Assembly (NCBI GenBank): GCA_028095005.1
Contig: CM051460.1
Coordinates: forward strand, 73,425,676-73,489,675
DNA from: Rhynchospora pubera
Taxonomy: Eukaryota; Streptophyta; Magnoliopsida; Poales; Cyperaceae
Length of the DNA stretch: 64,000 nt
Direction: 5' to 3'
Shown: one piece after another, positions 48,501 through 58,764 of the stretch
Layout of the letters: each line of letters begins with the position of its first letter
How positions within the stretch are numbered: position 1 is the stretch's first letter
Notes under the pieces: generated by a model
The model's input: only the letters and a program-made list of their open reading frames with translations
What the model was told of the DNA's origin: nothing
Databases searched by the model: none
Position numbers and translations under genes: made by a program

Positions 48501-50763
48501 GTCCATAACGTTATTTGATTAATTAATCAACTTATCATATTTTGCAATACTCACTATTGCAAATAAATAAATAATGCACGTATGGTCAAAGTCCTATTTG
48601 TGTGACCCTTTGAGAATTTATGAAACGTTGGACATGGAGTTAAATCGCTATTTAATTCCAATAATCATAAGTGGTATCTAGTAACACGTTATGATTCCCA
48701 ATTCGCATAAATAGTGTACTACTACAGTATTTAAATCCTGCATAAGAGAATAAATGTATTTCCCTATTTTGATTCTTATGTCACACGATATCATCGTATA
48801 ATCCAAGATAGGAATGTGTCATTCTTGCAGATTATACGTTTCTTGATCTAGAGATAATTGTATAAAGTTGCATGCAAACAATCTATCTCCATCAAGGGGC
48901 CCAAACAGATATCGTCACTCACTAAGTGAATTAATGAGGGACATACGGTTTTCTTGATGATTAGCTTTTCCCCGCACAATTCAAGAGAACATAAATAAAG
49001 TCCGTATAGCAGCCCTTATCGGGAATCAGCGGTAGACGATATTTATTGAACCTATCCTCATGTGGAAAAGATAAACATCTCAAACTTAGAACCAAAATCA
49101 TTACGAAATAAACAATGACACATAACACAATCCATATGTTTATTTCGATGGGTCAAGTCCTGTGCTATGTTCCATAACATACACATATGCAATTAAGTTG
49201 GTAACTCTTTACCTATGATTTGTAGAACTTAATCATCACTTAACTTGCATACTAATCTTATAAGATAATTAATGTTCCTTGTTAATTATCAAGATTATGG
49301 ACCGTTTAGATTTATTATTGTCATTCTAAAGAATGATCCACAGAGATCTACAATTCAGATCCTCAACCTGAATAATCTGTCAATAATAAACCTAGGAACA
49401 AATGATAAATTATCATCCAAAACATAAACTAATAATTAAGTCATTAAATTATTGACTTCTAGGACATAACTCCAACAAAACTGACTTTTGATACCACTCA
49501 ATTTAGGACCTCAACTCAAATTCAGCTCTCCTATCTCCACAATTTTGCACCCTGATTGTTTGGTTCTTTAAGCTGCCTTCCCCAGTAGGAACTAGGAACC
49601 AAAATGCCTCGTTGATTTGCATAGTTCACCATGTTAATTACTATACTTATTAGTAAAACCCAAACCAAAGGCCCTTACTAATTTACTATTATGCTGCCTT
49701 TCATTAGATTTCCTTATGATGTTTCTCCATTTTCTTACCATACATCTCTATAACCTCTTCTGTTTAGGACCATTTTAGTAAGGCAGTGAACCCGCAGCCA
49801 TCATGGAGACCTCCAATGCCTGTAGAAGACGGCATCTGGAAACCAATTCGTGTGGAGACAAACAGCAAAGGCAAGGAGCTGCTCTCTGGAGATAAGTTGG
49901 TAGAGGTTTATGACGTGCGAGTACACCTGCATGGGAAAATATCTGGTAGTATCCACGGCAACGTCAAGTTACACTGTCAATGCTTCAGACCACTCCTCTT
50001 CAATCGTGACAAGGAACATGCACTACTGACTAAAGATAAGGTTAGGATATACTTACTTTACATATATTCGTCATCCTTCAAACCTCTCTCTCTCTCTCAC
50101 TCCCCTCTTTACATTCCTTTTCATTCTTATGTATAGGGCTCCTTGCCATTGGACGGTCCAGATGTAGCCCCTTTGGGTTATGATCCCTTCTATGTCATCG
50201 CCGACCTCAAGATAGATGATGATGAACTGTGTGAAGGATATTTTCGCTGGGATCCTAGTCTGGATCCTACCGATCATTGGCTGAATGACGAGATCCGCGG
50301 AAAGAAAGGTTCTTTGCTTGTGACCTATGCAGTGATGTCACGCGCTTGTCTCGCTGAGTTAGATGTTAAGCTAAGTGAGTCAATAGAAACATCTTTGAGA
50401 GTTCATGGTGATATTGTTGTTTATATCAACACCATGCCGTACCTGAGGTACTCCGTTTTCAGTAAGGAGAGCAATGATTGTTCCACCATCAAGCCTCTGG
50501 ATCACATACCCTTGTCTAGGTCTCTCTTTTGTTGCCCTCATGGCTCGCCCCTTGTAGTTAAGTTGAACCTTTGGAATTCTGACACAGCCAAACCCCTTGC
50601 ACGTGGCGCGCTGCTCTTCCCTCTTGAATATTATGGGGAACTTGTGGGGACGCTTGGTGATAAGAATATGAATATGATTCAAGTGAAGGTTAATTGGTTG
50701 TACCACATGGATCATTCAAAAACATATGCCACCCAATTCAAAAGATCAACTAAGGTGAACTAG
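39512..50763 (+). CDS. DUF6598-like domain protein, intron 1 carries element B
   Basis: Three exons: 39512-39646, 49768-50040 and 50137-50763. All are in phase 0 and join to 344 residues. The N-terminus is basic and proline-rich (MGRKRKNTGRR, PFPPPLPPPFP). The body has VYDVRVHLHGKISGSIHGNV, LLFNRDKEHALL, LPLDGPDVAPLGYDPFYVIA, DLKIDDDELCEGYF, then a beta-rich part (LAELDVKLSESIE, IPLSRSLFCCPHGSPLVVKL) ending MIQVKVNWLYH. The order, with a GtI..D/N.LF.R start, an L.L.GP turn, a D.KI strand, LSR and a final VKV.W, matches DUF6598, a domain of unknown function. In cereals it is also found at the C-terminus of JIP60; no ribosome-inactivating domain is present here. Family call is by pattern only. 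A microsatellite (ATCT)n and a 9.7-kb retrotransposon sit in intron 1, element C just after the stop. Confidence 0.65.
39673..39696. repeat. (ATCT)n microsatellite in intron 1 of the DUF6598-like gene
   Basis: Five to six ATCT units, about 30 bases into the intron. Confidence 0.85.
39778..41559 (-). repeat. 3' LTR of element B
   Basis: Borders TGTTAGG...CCAACA. Hairpin CCCGCGAA...TTCGCGGG at 39908-39929 and a minus-strand TATA box at about 40254-40262. Confidence 0.95.
41560..47695 (-). pseudogene. Decayed Copia pol interior of element B
   Basis: Same relics as in element A. RNase H word at about 41955-42030. WNKRFDNEVKELNFVKS after a shared frameshift behind the GLKQ word (42540-42795). 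The tandem duplication of the YKA-like RT segment at about 42940-43040. It keeps W where element A has R, so here the word is closer to a working Copia. No YVDD box. No open frame above about 95 codons. The part 43300-47680 is unassigned. Confidence 0.7.
47683..47694 (-). other. Primer-binding site of element B
   Basis: Perfect complement of TGGTATCAGAGC, one base from the 5' LTR. Confidence 0.92.
47696..49477 (-). repeat. 5' LTR of element B
   Basis: Same length as the left LTR. Hairpin at 47826-47847. Confidence 0.95.
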
Positions 50764-50900
50764 AGCTAGTTCTAGTTCTCAAAAAATGAGGAACAATACT
50801 CTGGGAACAACCAGTCCACACCTAGTTCGTGCCCGTCTTGTTCCTGTCTTGTTCATGAACTAGTAGTTCACTATAAAGTTCCAAACACACCCACGACCTT
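50764..50900 (+). other. 3' flank of the DUF6598-like gene
   Basis: Probable 3' UTR, with repeated CTAGTTC/GAACTAG words that reappear beyond element C at 62600-62680. The poly(A) signal cannot be placed with confidence; element C may have split the 3' UTR. Confidence 0.4.
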
Positions 50901-50905
50901 AGTAC

Positions 50906-53900
50906 TGTCGCGGCTTTTTCGTCATTCCCTCGAAGAATGGAATTGGGCTTCCTCGAGAAATGGGAACATAGCCTTGGATTCACCCCCCTTAAGGTCCGAT
51001 CTCTGTTCGAGTATCTCTTAGCGACAAGAGAACCAAAACACGAGTCGCTTCTTAAAGAGGTTTGTTGATTTCGTGGGTCCTTTCTTTCCAGTAGGCGCAA
51101 GCCCCTACTGTTAATTACCCCGTGATCGCTCACGAGAACCTCTGATTAAGGGATCTGAAGAATTATATGTAAAGGCTAGGGAATCGTTTGTTTCATGTTT
51201 ATTTTGGGTTTATTTCTTTTGGTTTGAACCGGACTCGATTGGTGTGCCAGACTCAGTTGACGGGACCCAATTGAGAACATTTTGATCTGCTGAAGAGTTT
51301 TCGTTCTTGAAATGGAGAGGTTTCGGTTTTGTCTTTGGGCTTCGTGTTCGGACTTTTAATTTCTTGAGTTTCTCTTTGGATTTTATCATTTTCACAATTT
51401 CCTTTTATTTTTATTTTTTAATTTTAGACTTTTAAAATATCTTTTTATATATCTAATCATGTTTATTTTCTTAAATACTTGATATTTAATGTATTTCTTT
51501 TAAAATTTCAACATTCATCTTTAAAACAAATTAGAAAAGTTTAATTAAGTTTTGAAATCATTTTGGAATTTTATAAAATTGATTTAACATCATTTTAGAA
51601 TTTTATAAAATTTATTTAATATTGAAAATACTTCAAAAGTAGAAAAGACCAATAATTTGACAGATTTTTAGATCAAAATATTAGTAGATTTGGTTTATTT
51701 GGATTTTTATAAATTTTTGGATATTTTATTTGAATTTTTCTGAGTTTCCTACTATTTTTAATGAATTTTTGAAGTTTTCTGTTTATTTGTAATTTTCTTA
51801 TTGGACCACGTGTGCGCAGGGGCTGAGTTGGCAACTGACTGGGCCTGACTGTGTTTGGCGTCGCTTGCTGACGTGGCATTTATTATTTTAATTATTTTAA
51901 ATCGATTTGTTTTGGTGTAACGAGTCACTGTCGTGTCAGTGAGCCGCCACACAAAGTTTGTCCGCAGAAAATCCATCACAACACGGATTTGAATCCGTCT
52001 TCTCCGATTGAAGATGGACTTTTGCAATTCAGTCCCTGGAAGTTCTCCGATGAAATTGCCATGCTTTCGGCCACCGTTGCAGCCAATTTTGGGTTCGTTG
52101 GAATCGTGAGTTTGAGGAGATCACAGAGATGCCATCAGTCGAGATTATGGAGCTTTGTACCGCCTTGTAGAGCTTGAGAGTGTTCGGCCCACCATTAATG
52201 GCGCTTGAGATTTTCTACTTTCTTTTCTTTGCCAGAGATAGGTTAGAATCATCCATGGAAGTGTTAAGGAGATAATTGTGAAGTCAATTTGGCCTGGGAA
52301 CACTTTTAAGTAGGTGATCTGAACTGAGCCGCTTCGCCTTGTTTTTGGTCTGAACTGTCCTCTGGCAGTGGGACCCCACTAAGCCATCTTTTTGTACCAG
52401 AAACGATTCAAATATCTTCAGGACACTCATTTTAGTTTTTCAATGCATTTAATTTGACTTGAGGCTTCACAATTTGGTGTGAGAGCCAAAGGGGACAGAT
52501 TTGCACATTTGTTTCAATTTGGATTTTTGCATGTAAGTGAAATTGCAGCAAATGGATTTGATTCAATGCTCAATTTAGATCCTTTTAACTTTGTTTTATA
52601 TGTTTAAATCAATGCAGGCAATAAGAACAGCTCAATTAACATACTTCTCAATGTACAGTTTTCATTTTTACTTATCTTTAGCACTTTTTTAGGGAATTCC
52701 TGTTTGAGTTACTCGGATGCAAGGGAAACGAGTTGCACAGTTCACAATGAGTCACAGAGAATGTACTTCACTAATTCAAAGCCCTTTTTTTTTATTTTTA
52801 CAGAAAGAAACACACTCATGTAATATTTTGCCTTTTATCATATACTTGTATATTTATTCAAAATTTCTAAGAATTTGCATAAATGAACTTTAACATGTTT
52901 ATGAATTTTCTATGTGAGTCCTTTTACAGGAAAGTCCAATGTTTTGACAAAATGACAATTTATTTAAAGAATACCCATGCTACTTTAGTAAACTCGTATA
53001 AAATCATAGAAATTCACAAAAATAGAAAATCTTGTTCCTAGCAGTTCATGAGGTCCTACTCTTGCTGTTCATATGCCTTTTTATATTTTTGTGCTAATAA
53101 AACCTTGTATTTTCATTTATTCCATTTCTGGCCAGATTTTGTATGACACCTATTTTCTCACCAAAGCATGGCATAACTTAATTTAGTGTATACTCAATTA
53201 AATACATGACAAGCATGATCTGACATGCTCATCATATATTTAATCCAAGTAAACACTTCTCAACTAAGGACCCCAAAGCTGAGCTAAGGAGTAGCTTAGA
53301 TGAGTTCATCCCAATTACATCTTTCATGCGCTGTGCGCAGTCAGATTGTAATTGGGGTAATTGATTACATCTCATGTTTCACTGGATTGATCTCCTCATG
53401 CGCTGGGCGCAATTGAAGCTCAATCCAGATTTTTACTATCTCAATTTGCAAACAAACGATGCTACAAGAACTGAATTAAAACCCTCAAATAGATCAGAAC
53501 AATTTCTTTTGATTCGGAGACAATTTACAAACAGTGGCTATTTGATTTCACCTTCTCTTTCTCTCTTTTCAAGTGTTTGATGAAATGCTCTCTTACAATT
53601 TCTCTCTGTCTAGCCTAATTTCAATAATCTAACCCTATGCCAAGCTTACGGCTGCTCTTCTCCTTTTTTTCCTCTCTCTCTCTTCGGATTGGAGGTATTT
53701 ATATAGGTCTGAATCTAGGGCAACGCCTTTGAGCCCGGCTTAATCCTTGCCCTCAAATTTCCATCAACGACTGAGATCCAGCTGCGCTAGGGCATTGGTT
53801 TTGGAAAACCATGGGCGAGGGCTACTGGTTTTGCGCCTGTGGCGCTGGAGGAGGCCACGTCGTCGTGCCTTTCAATTTCACCCGGCGTCTGACGGTAAAT

Positions 53901-54628
53901 TCGGGCTTTCATCTTCTGTTTCTTTTTTACTCTGGGGAAGACGACCCTTACAGGTGGGCCCTGCCTGTAAGGCTTAATTAGAGAGGGAGAGATGCGTGCA
54001 TTTGTTTCACCGTGAGCCAATGGAGCCAGGGAAGGGGTGTAAAGCTATTGGTGCATGAGCCAAGACCATCCAATGATTCAGACGCTATGGTAATTTTAAC
54101 CAAGGGGGCAGCGACATCATCTGTCCCCCCCTGGGATCCTCTGCAGTGGTATGCACGCGCCAGGGGCTTTTCATTTTTTCTGGGATTTTCTGGGATTTCC
54201 ATTTGATTTTCATTGATTTAACATTTATTCTTCAATGCTGACCCAAAATAAATTCTTTCAAGGCCTTCCCTTGGGTATTTATGGATGAAATTTTATGGGT
54301 AAGTTTACAAAAATATAAGGAATCTAATGGTTCAACTGGTTTTGCAAAATTCCTTATGGATTTATTTTGATAATTTTATGAAGTTTTTAGGTTTGTTTGC
54401 AAAATTTGGCATTTGTGTGGGCATTTCTGGGGTTTAAAAATTATGATAATTCACCATAATTCTCAAGGGATTTTTGGGTATTTTTTGGTGATTTTTGGAG
54501 TTTGTTTAGTATTTTTGGTAACTTGGTTTTGAGTTTTGGCTGTTTGACTTCTGGCTTTCGCAATTTGGTTTTGTCTTGAAGTTGTATTTTGTACTTTGGT
54601 TTTCAGGGATTAATTTTTAGGGTCAACA
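50906..54628 (-). repeat. 3' LTR of element C
   Basis: On the minus strand a TATA box TATATAAATA (complement of about 53696-53706) leaves about 0.9 kb as U3 and about 2.8 kb as R-U5, a very long leader. Two related hairpins lie at 53310-53428 and a hairpin cluster near the U5 end at 51020-51134. Short open frames within it are conserved only because the LTRs are nearly identical. Confidence 0.95.
53310..53428 (-). other. Pair of related hairpins in the LTR of element C
   Basis: Hairpin 1 (53310-53356): CCCAATTACA pairs with TGTAATTGGG. Hairpin 2 (53382-53428): CTGGATTGA pairs with TCAATCCAG. Both enclose CATGCGCTGNGCGCA, itself a TGCGC/GCGCA hairpin. The copy in the other LTR is at 61170-61288. 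Confidence 0.85.
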
Positions 54629-54641
54629 AATGCCCCCCACC
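54629..54641 (-). other. Polypurine tract of element C
   Basis: AATGCCCCCCACC on the + strand, purine-rich on the minus strand, directly inside the 3' LTR. Confidence 0.85.
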
Positions 54642-54879
54642 AAAGTACGTTGTGAGGATCTTGGCAGAACGACGTGTTTTGGTGGCCCCTTCTTGACCCC
54701 TTGCTCTTTGTCATGGTTTGACTTCACTTTGTAGTTCCTTAGGTTATCTCTTATCCCTTTGATTTGGATCTGGTTTTGGTTGACCTTTTGGCTCTTATCC
54801 CAGTTTGGTTGTTGTTGATCCTTGTCTTGTTTGACTGCCCCAGTGTAAGCACTTATTTCTGCGTTGACGTTCTCCAGTG

Positions 54880-55250
54880 TCTTATTTAAAGTTCAAGACA
54901 AAACTTTTGTTCATCCTTTCATTCGGTGAGATGAACAGGCACCTAGTACCTTGTTTAAAGTGCAAGGCACAAAACTTTTGGGTAATTTCACTTTTCCATG
55001 TATTCAGAAACCACACAGGCTTCCTCAACACGGCTATCCTTTTCTTGGTTGGTGTGATAGGTCACCGCCTTGTGTCTTAATTTATAGTTCAAGACACGGA
55101 ACTTTTGTTCATCCTTTTGTTTGGTGAGATGAACAGGCACCTAGTACTTTGTTTAAAGTACAAAGTACAAAACTTTTGGGTAATTTCACTTTTCCATGTA
55201 TTCAGAAACCACACAGGCTTCCTCAACACGGCTATTTTTGGTTGGTGGAT
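54880..55250. repeat. Two-copy direct repeat of about 190 bp
   Basis: The block AAAACTTTTGTTCATCC...GAAACCACACAGGCTTCCTC (from 54899) recurs from about 55098, with small changes. Confidence 0.85.
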
Positions 55251-55921
55251 TTTGTGGATTTGGGAATATTTAGGTAGAAGGAATGACTTATGGGACCATA
55301 AAGGCAAGTCACCCTTTGTTTAGCTCACCCTCTCATTTCTCACCCTCTCTTTTTAGGTATGGGCACTCAATATGATGGCACTCAATATCGGCATTGGCGG
55401 TATTGACATTTTTCTTAAAATGTAGGCCTTTGTAAAGGAAATGTCTATGAATGCCCAAAAGGACAAAGACATTCCTTTGTACTTAGGCCCGGCAGGACAA
55501 GTTTGACTTTATTTATTTGGGTTTTATTGTGCTTGGTTTCTTTTTGGATTTTGATTAAGTAGGGTTTAGTTCATTTTTATTTGGACTTTTAAGGTTAGGG
55601 AATTTTATTGGACTTTTATTTATTTATTTTCGCCATATTTATTTAGGGCATTTGCGAAGGAATGTCCCATAATGTTCAAAAGAACGGAACACCCTTTCAA
55701 GCATTAGCCCGATGAGACTTGAGACATAAGACTTGCTCCTTGGGTTTTGGTTGTCATGGCTTTTTATTGGAGTTATGGATTTTATTGGTTATTTTGGAGT
55801 TTTAGATAAGGGTTTCATTAAGATTTTGGGATTTTGGCATTTGGAATTTTAGGCATGGGGATTTTGGATTTTGGAATTTGGAGTTTTAGGCATGGGTTTA
55901 TCATGTTGAATTCACAAAGGT

Positions 55922-56336
55922 GCGTGATGGAGCACGGCTTGTCGCGTTGATCGCGGAGTTGCGTGATGGAGCACGGCTTGTCGCGTTGAATCGCGGAGTT
56001 GCGTGATGGAGCACGGCTTCGTCGCGTTGATCGCGGAGTTGCGTGATGGAGCACGGCTTGTCGCGTTGATCGCGGAGTTGCGTGATGGAGCACGGCTTAT
56101 CGCGTTGATCGCGGAGTTGCGTGATGGAGCACGGCTTATCGCGTTGATCGCGGAGTTGCGTGATGGAGCACGGCTTTGTCGCGTTGATCGCGGAGTTGCG
56201 TGATGGAGCACGGCTTGTCGCGTTTGATCGCGGAGTTGCGTGATGGAGCACGGCTTTGTCGCGTTGATCGCGGAGTTGCGTGATGGAGCACGGCTTGTCG
56301 CGTTGATCGCGGAGTTGCGTGATGGAGCACGGCTTT
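55922..56336. repeat. 39-bp tandem array, ten full copies plus one partial
   Basis: Unit GCGTGATGGAGCACGGCTTG followed by TCGCGTTGATCGCGGAGTT. Copies start at 55922, 55961, 56001, 56041, 56080, 56119, 56158, 56198, 56238, 56278 and 56317. Several units carry one extra base, so open frames across it shift and are not genes. The unit is GC-rich in an AT-rich element. Confidence 0.97.
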
Positions 56337-56519
56337 GTCTTTGTTTTTCATTTTCAAGTTGGGGTTTTAATGCACACTTTATAAAGCGCGCGGTTTTGAG
56401 AACTTTGGATTTTGTCCTTCACTTTCAAGCTGGAGTTTCCTTCACTTTCAAGCTGGATGTTTCCTTCACTTTCAAGCTGGAGTTTTGATGCATACTTTAA
56501 AAAATGCACGGTTTTGGTA

Positions 56520-57780
56520 ATTTCAGATTTTTGTCTTTCACTTTCTTCTTCATTTCATTTTCACTTTCTTCTTCATTTCGTTTTTCCCTTTTTTTTCATC
56601 TTCTTTTCCTTTCCCCGTCTTTTTATTTCTTTGCAAATTTTCAATTTAGTTTCCCGACTTCGGTTCCGGGACTTTATTCCTTCTTCATTTTCCTTTTCTT
56701 CTTCTTTTTCCATTTTTATTTCTGATTTTCTTTCTCCTTTTCTTTTCCCTTTTTTTTTCAATTTGGCCTCTCGATTTCGATTTCGAGACTTAATTTCTTT
56801 CTTTTTCTTTCTCCATTTTTATTCCATTTTCTTCCTCGTTTTTCTTTTTTCTTCTTCTTTTTTTTTTCTTGTTCTTTCTTCTTCTTTTTTTTCTTCATCT
56901 TTCTCCCTTTTCTCTTTTGATTTTCCGATTTCGGTTTCGGAATTTTATCCCTTTATTCTATTTTTTTCCTCCATTTTTATTTACTTTCTTACCCCTTTAT
57001 TCCTCCTTCTTTCTTCTTATTTTCTTCTGCTTTCCTTCTATCTTCTTCTTCTTCTTTTCTCGTTTTTTTTTTCTTGCTTAGTTTCCCGATTTCGGTTTCG
57101 GGACTTTATTCCTTTATTCTATCTTTGCTCCTTTTTTATTTCACTTTCTTTCTCCTTTTCTTTTCCTTCCTTCTTCTTTCTTCTTCATTTTATTTTCCTC
57201 CCCACTTTATTTCTTTCCTTCTATCTTCTTTTCTTTCTTCTTCTTCTTTTTTTTTCTTAGTTTTCCGATTTCGATTTTAAAACTTTCTTTCTTTCGTCAT
57301 CTTCCTTCTTTATTTCACTTTCTTCCTTCTTTTTCTTTTCCTTCCTTCTTCTTTCTTCTTTCTTCTTTTTTTTTTTACTTCTTAATTTCCCGATTTCGAT
57401 TTTAAAACTTTCTTTCTTTCGTCATCTTCCTTCTTTATTTCACTTTCTTCCTTCTTTTTCTTTTCCTTCCTTCTTCTTTCTTCTTTCTTCTTTTTTTTTT
57501 ACTTCTTAATTTCCCGATTTCGGTTTCGGGACTTTCTTCCTTTCTTCATCCTTTTTTTTTATTTCACTTTCTTCCTCCTTTGTTTTCTCCTTCCATTTTT
57601 TTTTTGACTTAGTTTTCCGATTTCGGTTTCGAGACTTTTACTCCTTTATTCTATCCTTCTCCATTTTTATTTCGCTTTATTTCTCCCTTTTTTACTTTTC
57701 CTTCCTTCTTCTTTCTTCTTCATTTTATTTCCTCTCCACTTTATTTCTTTCCTTTTATTCATCATTTTTTATCCGTCTTT
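56520..57780. repeat. Polypyrimidine tract with eight spaced hairpin motifs
   Basis: About 1.25 kb of nearly pure C/T on the + strand (purine in the element's RNA). It is broken every 100-170 bases by TTTCCCGATTTCGGTTTCGGGA-like inverted repeats near 56651, 56769, 56923, 57084, 57265, 57388, 57510 and 57612. A 122-bp block is duplicated in tandem at about 57268-57512. The long open frame across it (56412-57260) is low complexity (Phe/Ser/Leu). Confidence 0.93.
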
Positions 57781-58027
57781 TGAAGATATGGCCTTTGCCC
57801 CAATAACTGCCCCAGTGAATGCGGCGACCAATTATTTGAGAGGATGTCATCACTCATCATTTTTTGTTTTCACCACGCTTTAGGCCATGTGGTGGTTGCT
57901 CCCAAAGAATTGCCCCAGTGTGCAGCGACAACTCGATTTTGATCATCTTTCCTGCAAAGAATAAAACTCCACAGAAAATTATTAGTACTTAAAAAAATTT
58001 GATGATTTTCCCTAACTTTTTCATTAT

Positions 58028-58764
58028 ATCCTTTAAATCCCAAAGATGAGAGGAGAAAGATGTCCCACCGGGCGTGCCAGAGAATCTGTGTGGCACGAGG
58101 TGGGCTTTTGATACAAATATACTTGAAGTTATTCATTTATTTATTATTAATTAATTTTTTTATCACTTTTTTTTTTTACTTTCCCTAGCCTTCACATTAT
58201 ATTCTTTAAACCCCAAAGATGAGAGGAAAAAGATGTCCCACCGGGCGTGCCAGAGAATCTGTTGTGCACGCGGTGGGCTTTTGATGCAAACATACTTAAC
58301 AATTTTTATTTATTATTTTTATTATTTTTATTTATTTATTTTTTTGGTTTATTTATTTATTTATTTTTATTTTATTATTTTTTTTACTTTTCCTAGCCTT
58401 TTATATTACCCTCCAGATCCCAAAGATGAGAGGAGAAAGATGTCCCACCGGGCGTGCCAGAGAATCTGTTGTGCACGCGGTGGGCTTTTGATATTTGCAA
58501 TTTTTTTACGACTTCCCATAGCCTTTACATTATATTCTTTAAACCCCAAAGATGAGAGGAAAAAGATGTCCCACCGGGCGTGCCAGAGAATCTGTTGTGC
58601 ACGCGGTGGGCTGTTGATACAAAATACTTAACAATTTTATTTATTTATTTACTTATTATTATTATTATTTTATTATTTTTTTACTTTCCCTAGCATTTAC
58701 ATCGAATTCTTCAGATCCGAAAGATGAGAGGAAAAAGAGGTCCCACCGGGCGTGCCAGAGAATC
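58028..58764 (-). repeat. Five-copy primer-binding-site repeat of element C
   Basis: The 18-mer GTCCCACCGGGCGTGCCA is perfect at 58062-58079, 58235-58252, 58442-58459, 58568-58585 and 58740-58757. Each copy sits in a larger unit that also has CAAAGATGAGAGGARAAAGA before it and, in the first four, a GGTGGG arm after it that can pair with CCCACC. Only the fifth adjoins the LTR (7 bases away). Confidence 0.95.

Larger units (their letters stand above)
39778..49477 (-). mobile_element. Element B: non-autonomous Copia-derived LTR element, sister of element A
   Basis: LTRs of 1782 bp at 39778-41559 and 47696-49477, target duplication AAACT (39773-39777 and 49478-49482), inserted antisense in intron 1 of the DUF6598-like gene. 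Perfect tRNA-Met(i) site GCTCTGATACCA at 47683-47694 and polypurine tract next to the left LTR. About a dozen differences between the LTRs, fewer than in A, so younger. The interior (41560-47695) aligns with that of element A along its whole length with shared indels and lesions, while the LTRs are a different subfamily. Confidence 0.95.

Noticed and set aside
50764..50900. A MITE split by element C, from CTAGTTC/GAACTAG words on both sides
   Set aside because: The words recur on both flanks but I could not define terminal repeats or a target duplication.
51673..52027. Open frames of 60-90 codons in both LTRs of element C
   Set aside because: They repeat at +7860 only because of LTR identity; overlapping frames on both strands and no recognisable domain.
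55922..56336. CRISPR-like array
   Set aside because: Units are contiguous with no unique spacers, and the genome is a plant's.
55818..56357. Several overlapping repeat-peptide frames (MLHHATPRS..., MMEHGFVALIAELRDG...)
   Set aside because: Translations of the 39-bp tandem array (13 codons per unit), broken by one-base length variants; present on both strands.
56412..57260. 282-codon open frame in the polypyrimidine tract
   Set aside because: Pure low-complexity Phe/Ser/Leu translation of a C/T tract with shifted open frames in parallel; no start context, domain or conservation.
58233..58631. 132-codon frame with MSHRACQRICCARGGLL repeated three times
   Set aside because: It is the translation of the repeated primer-binding-site unit; spacer translations are low complexity.
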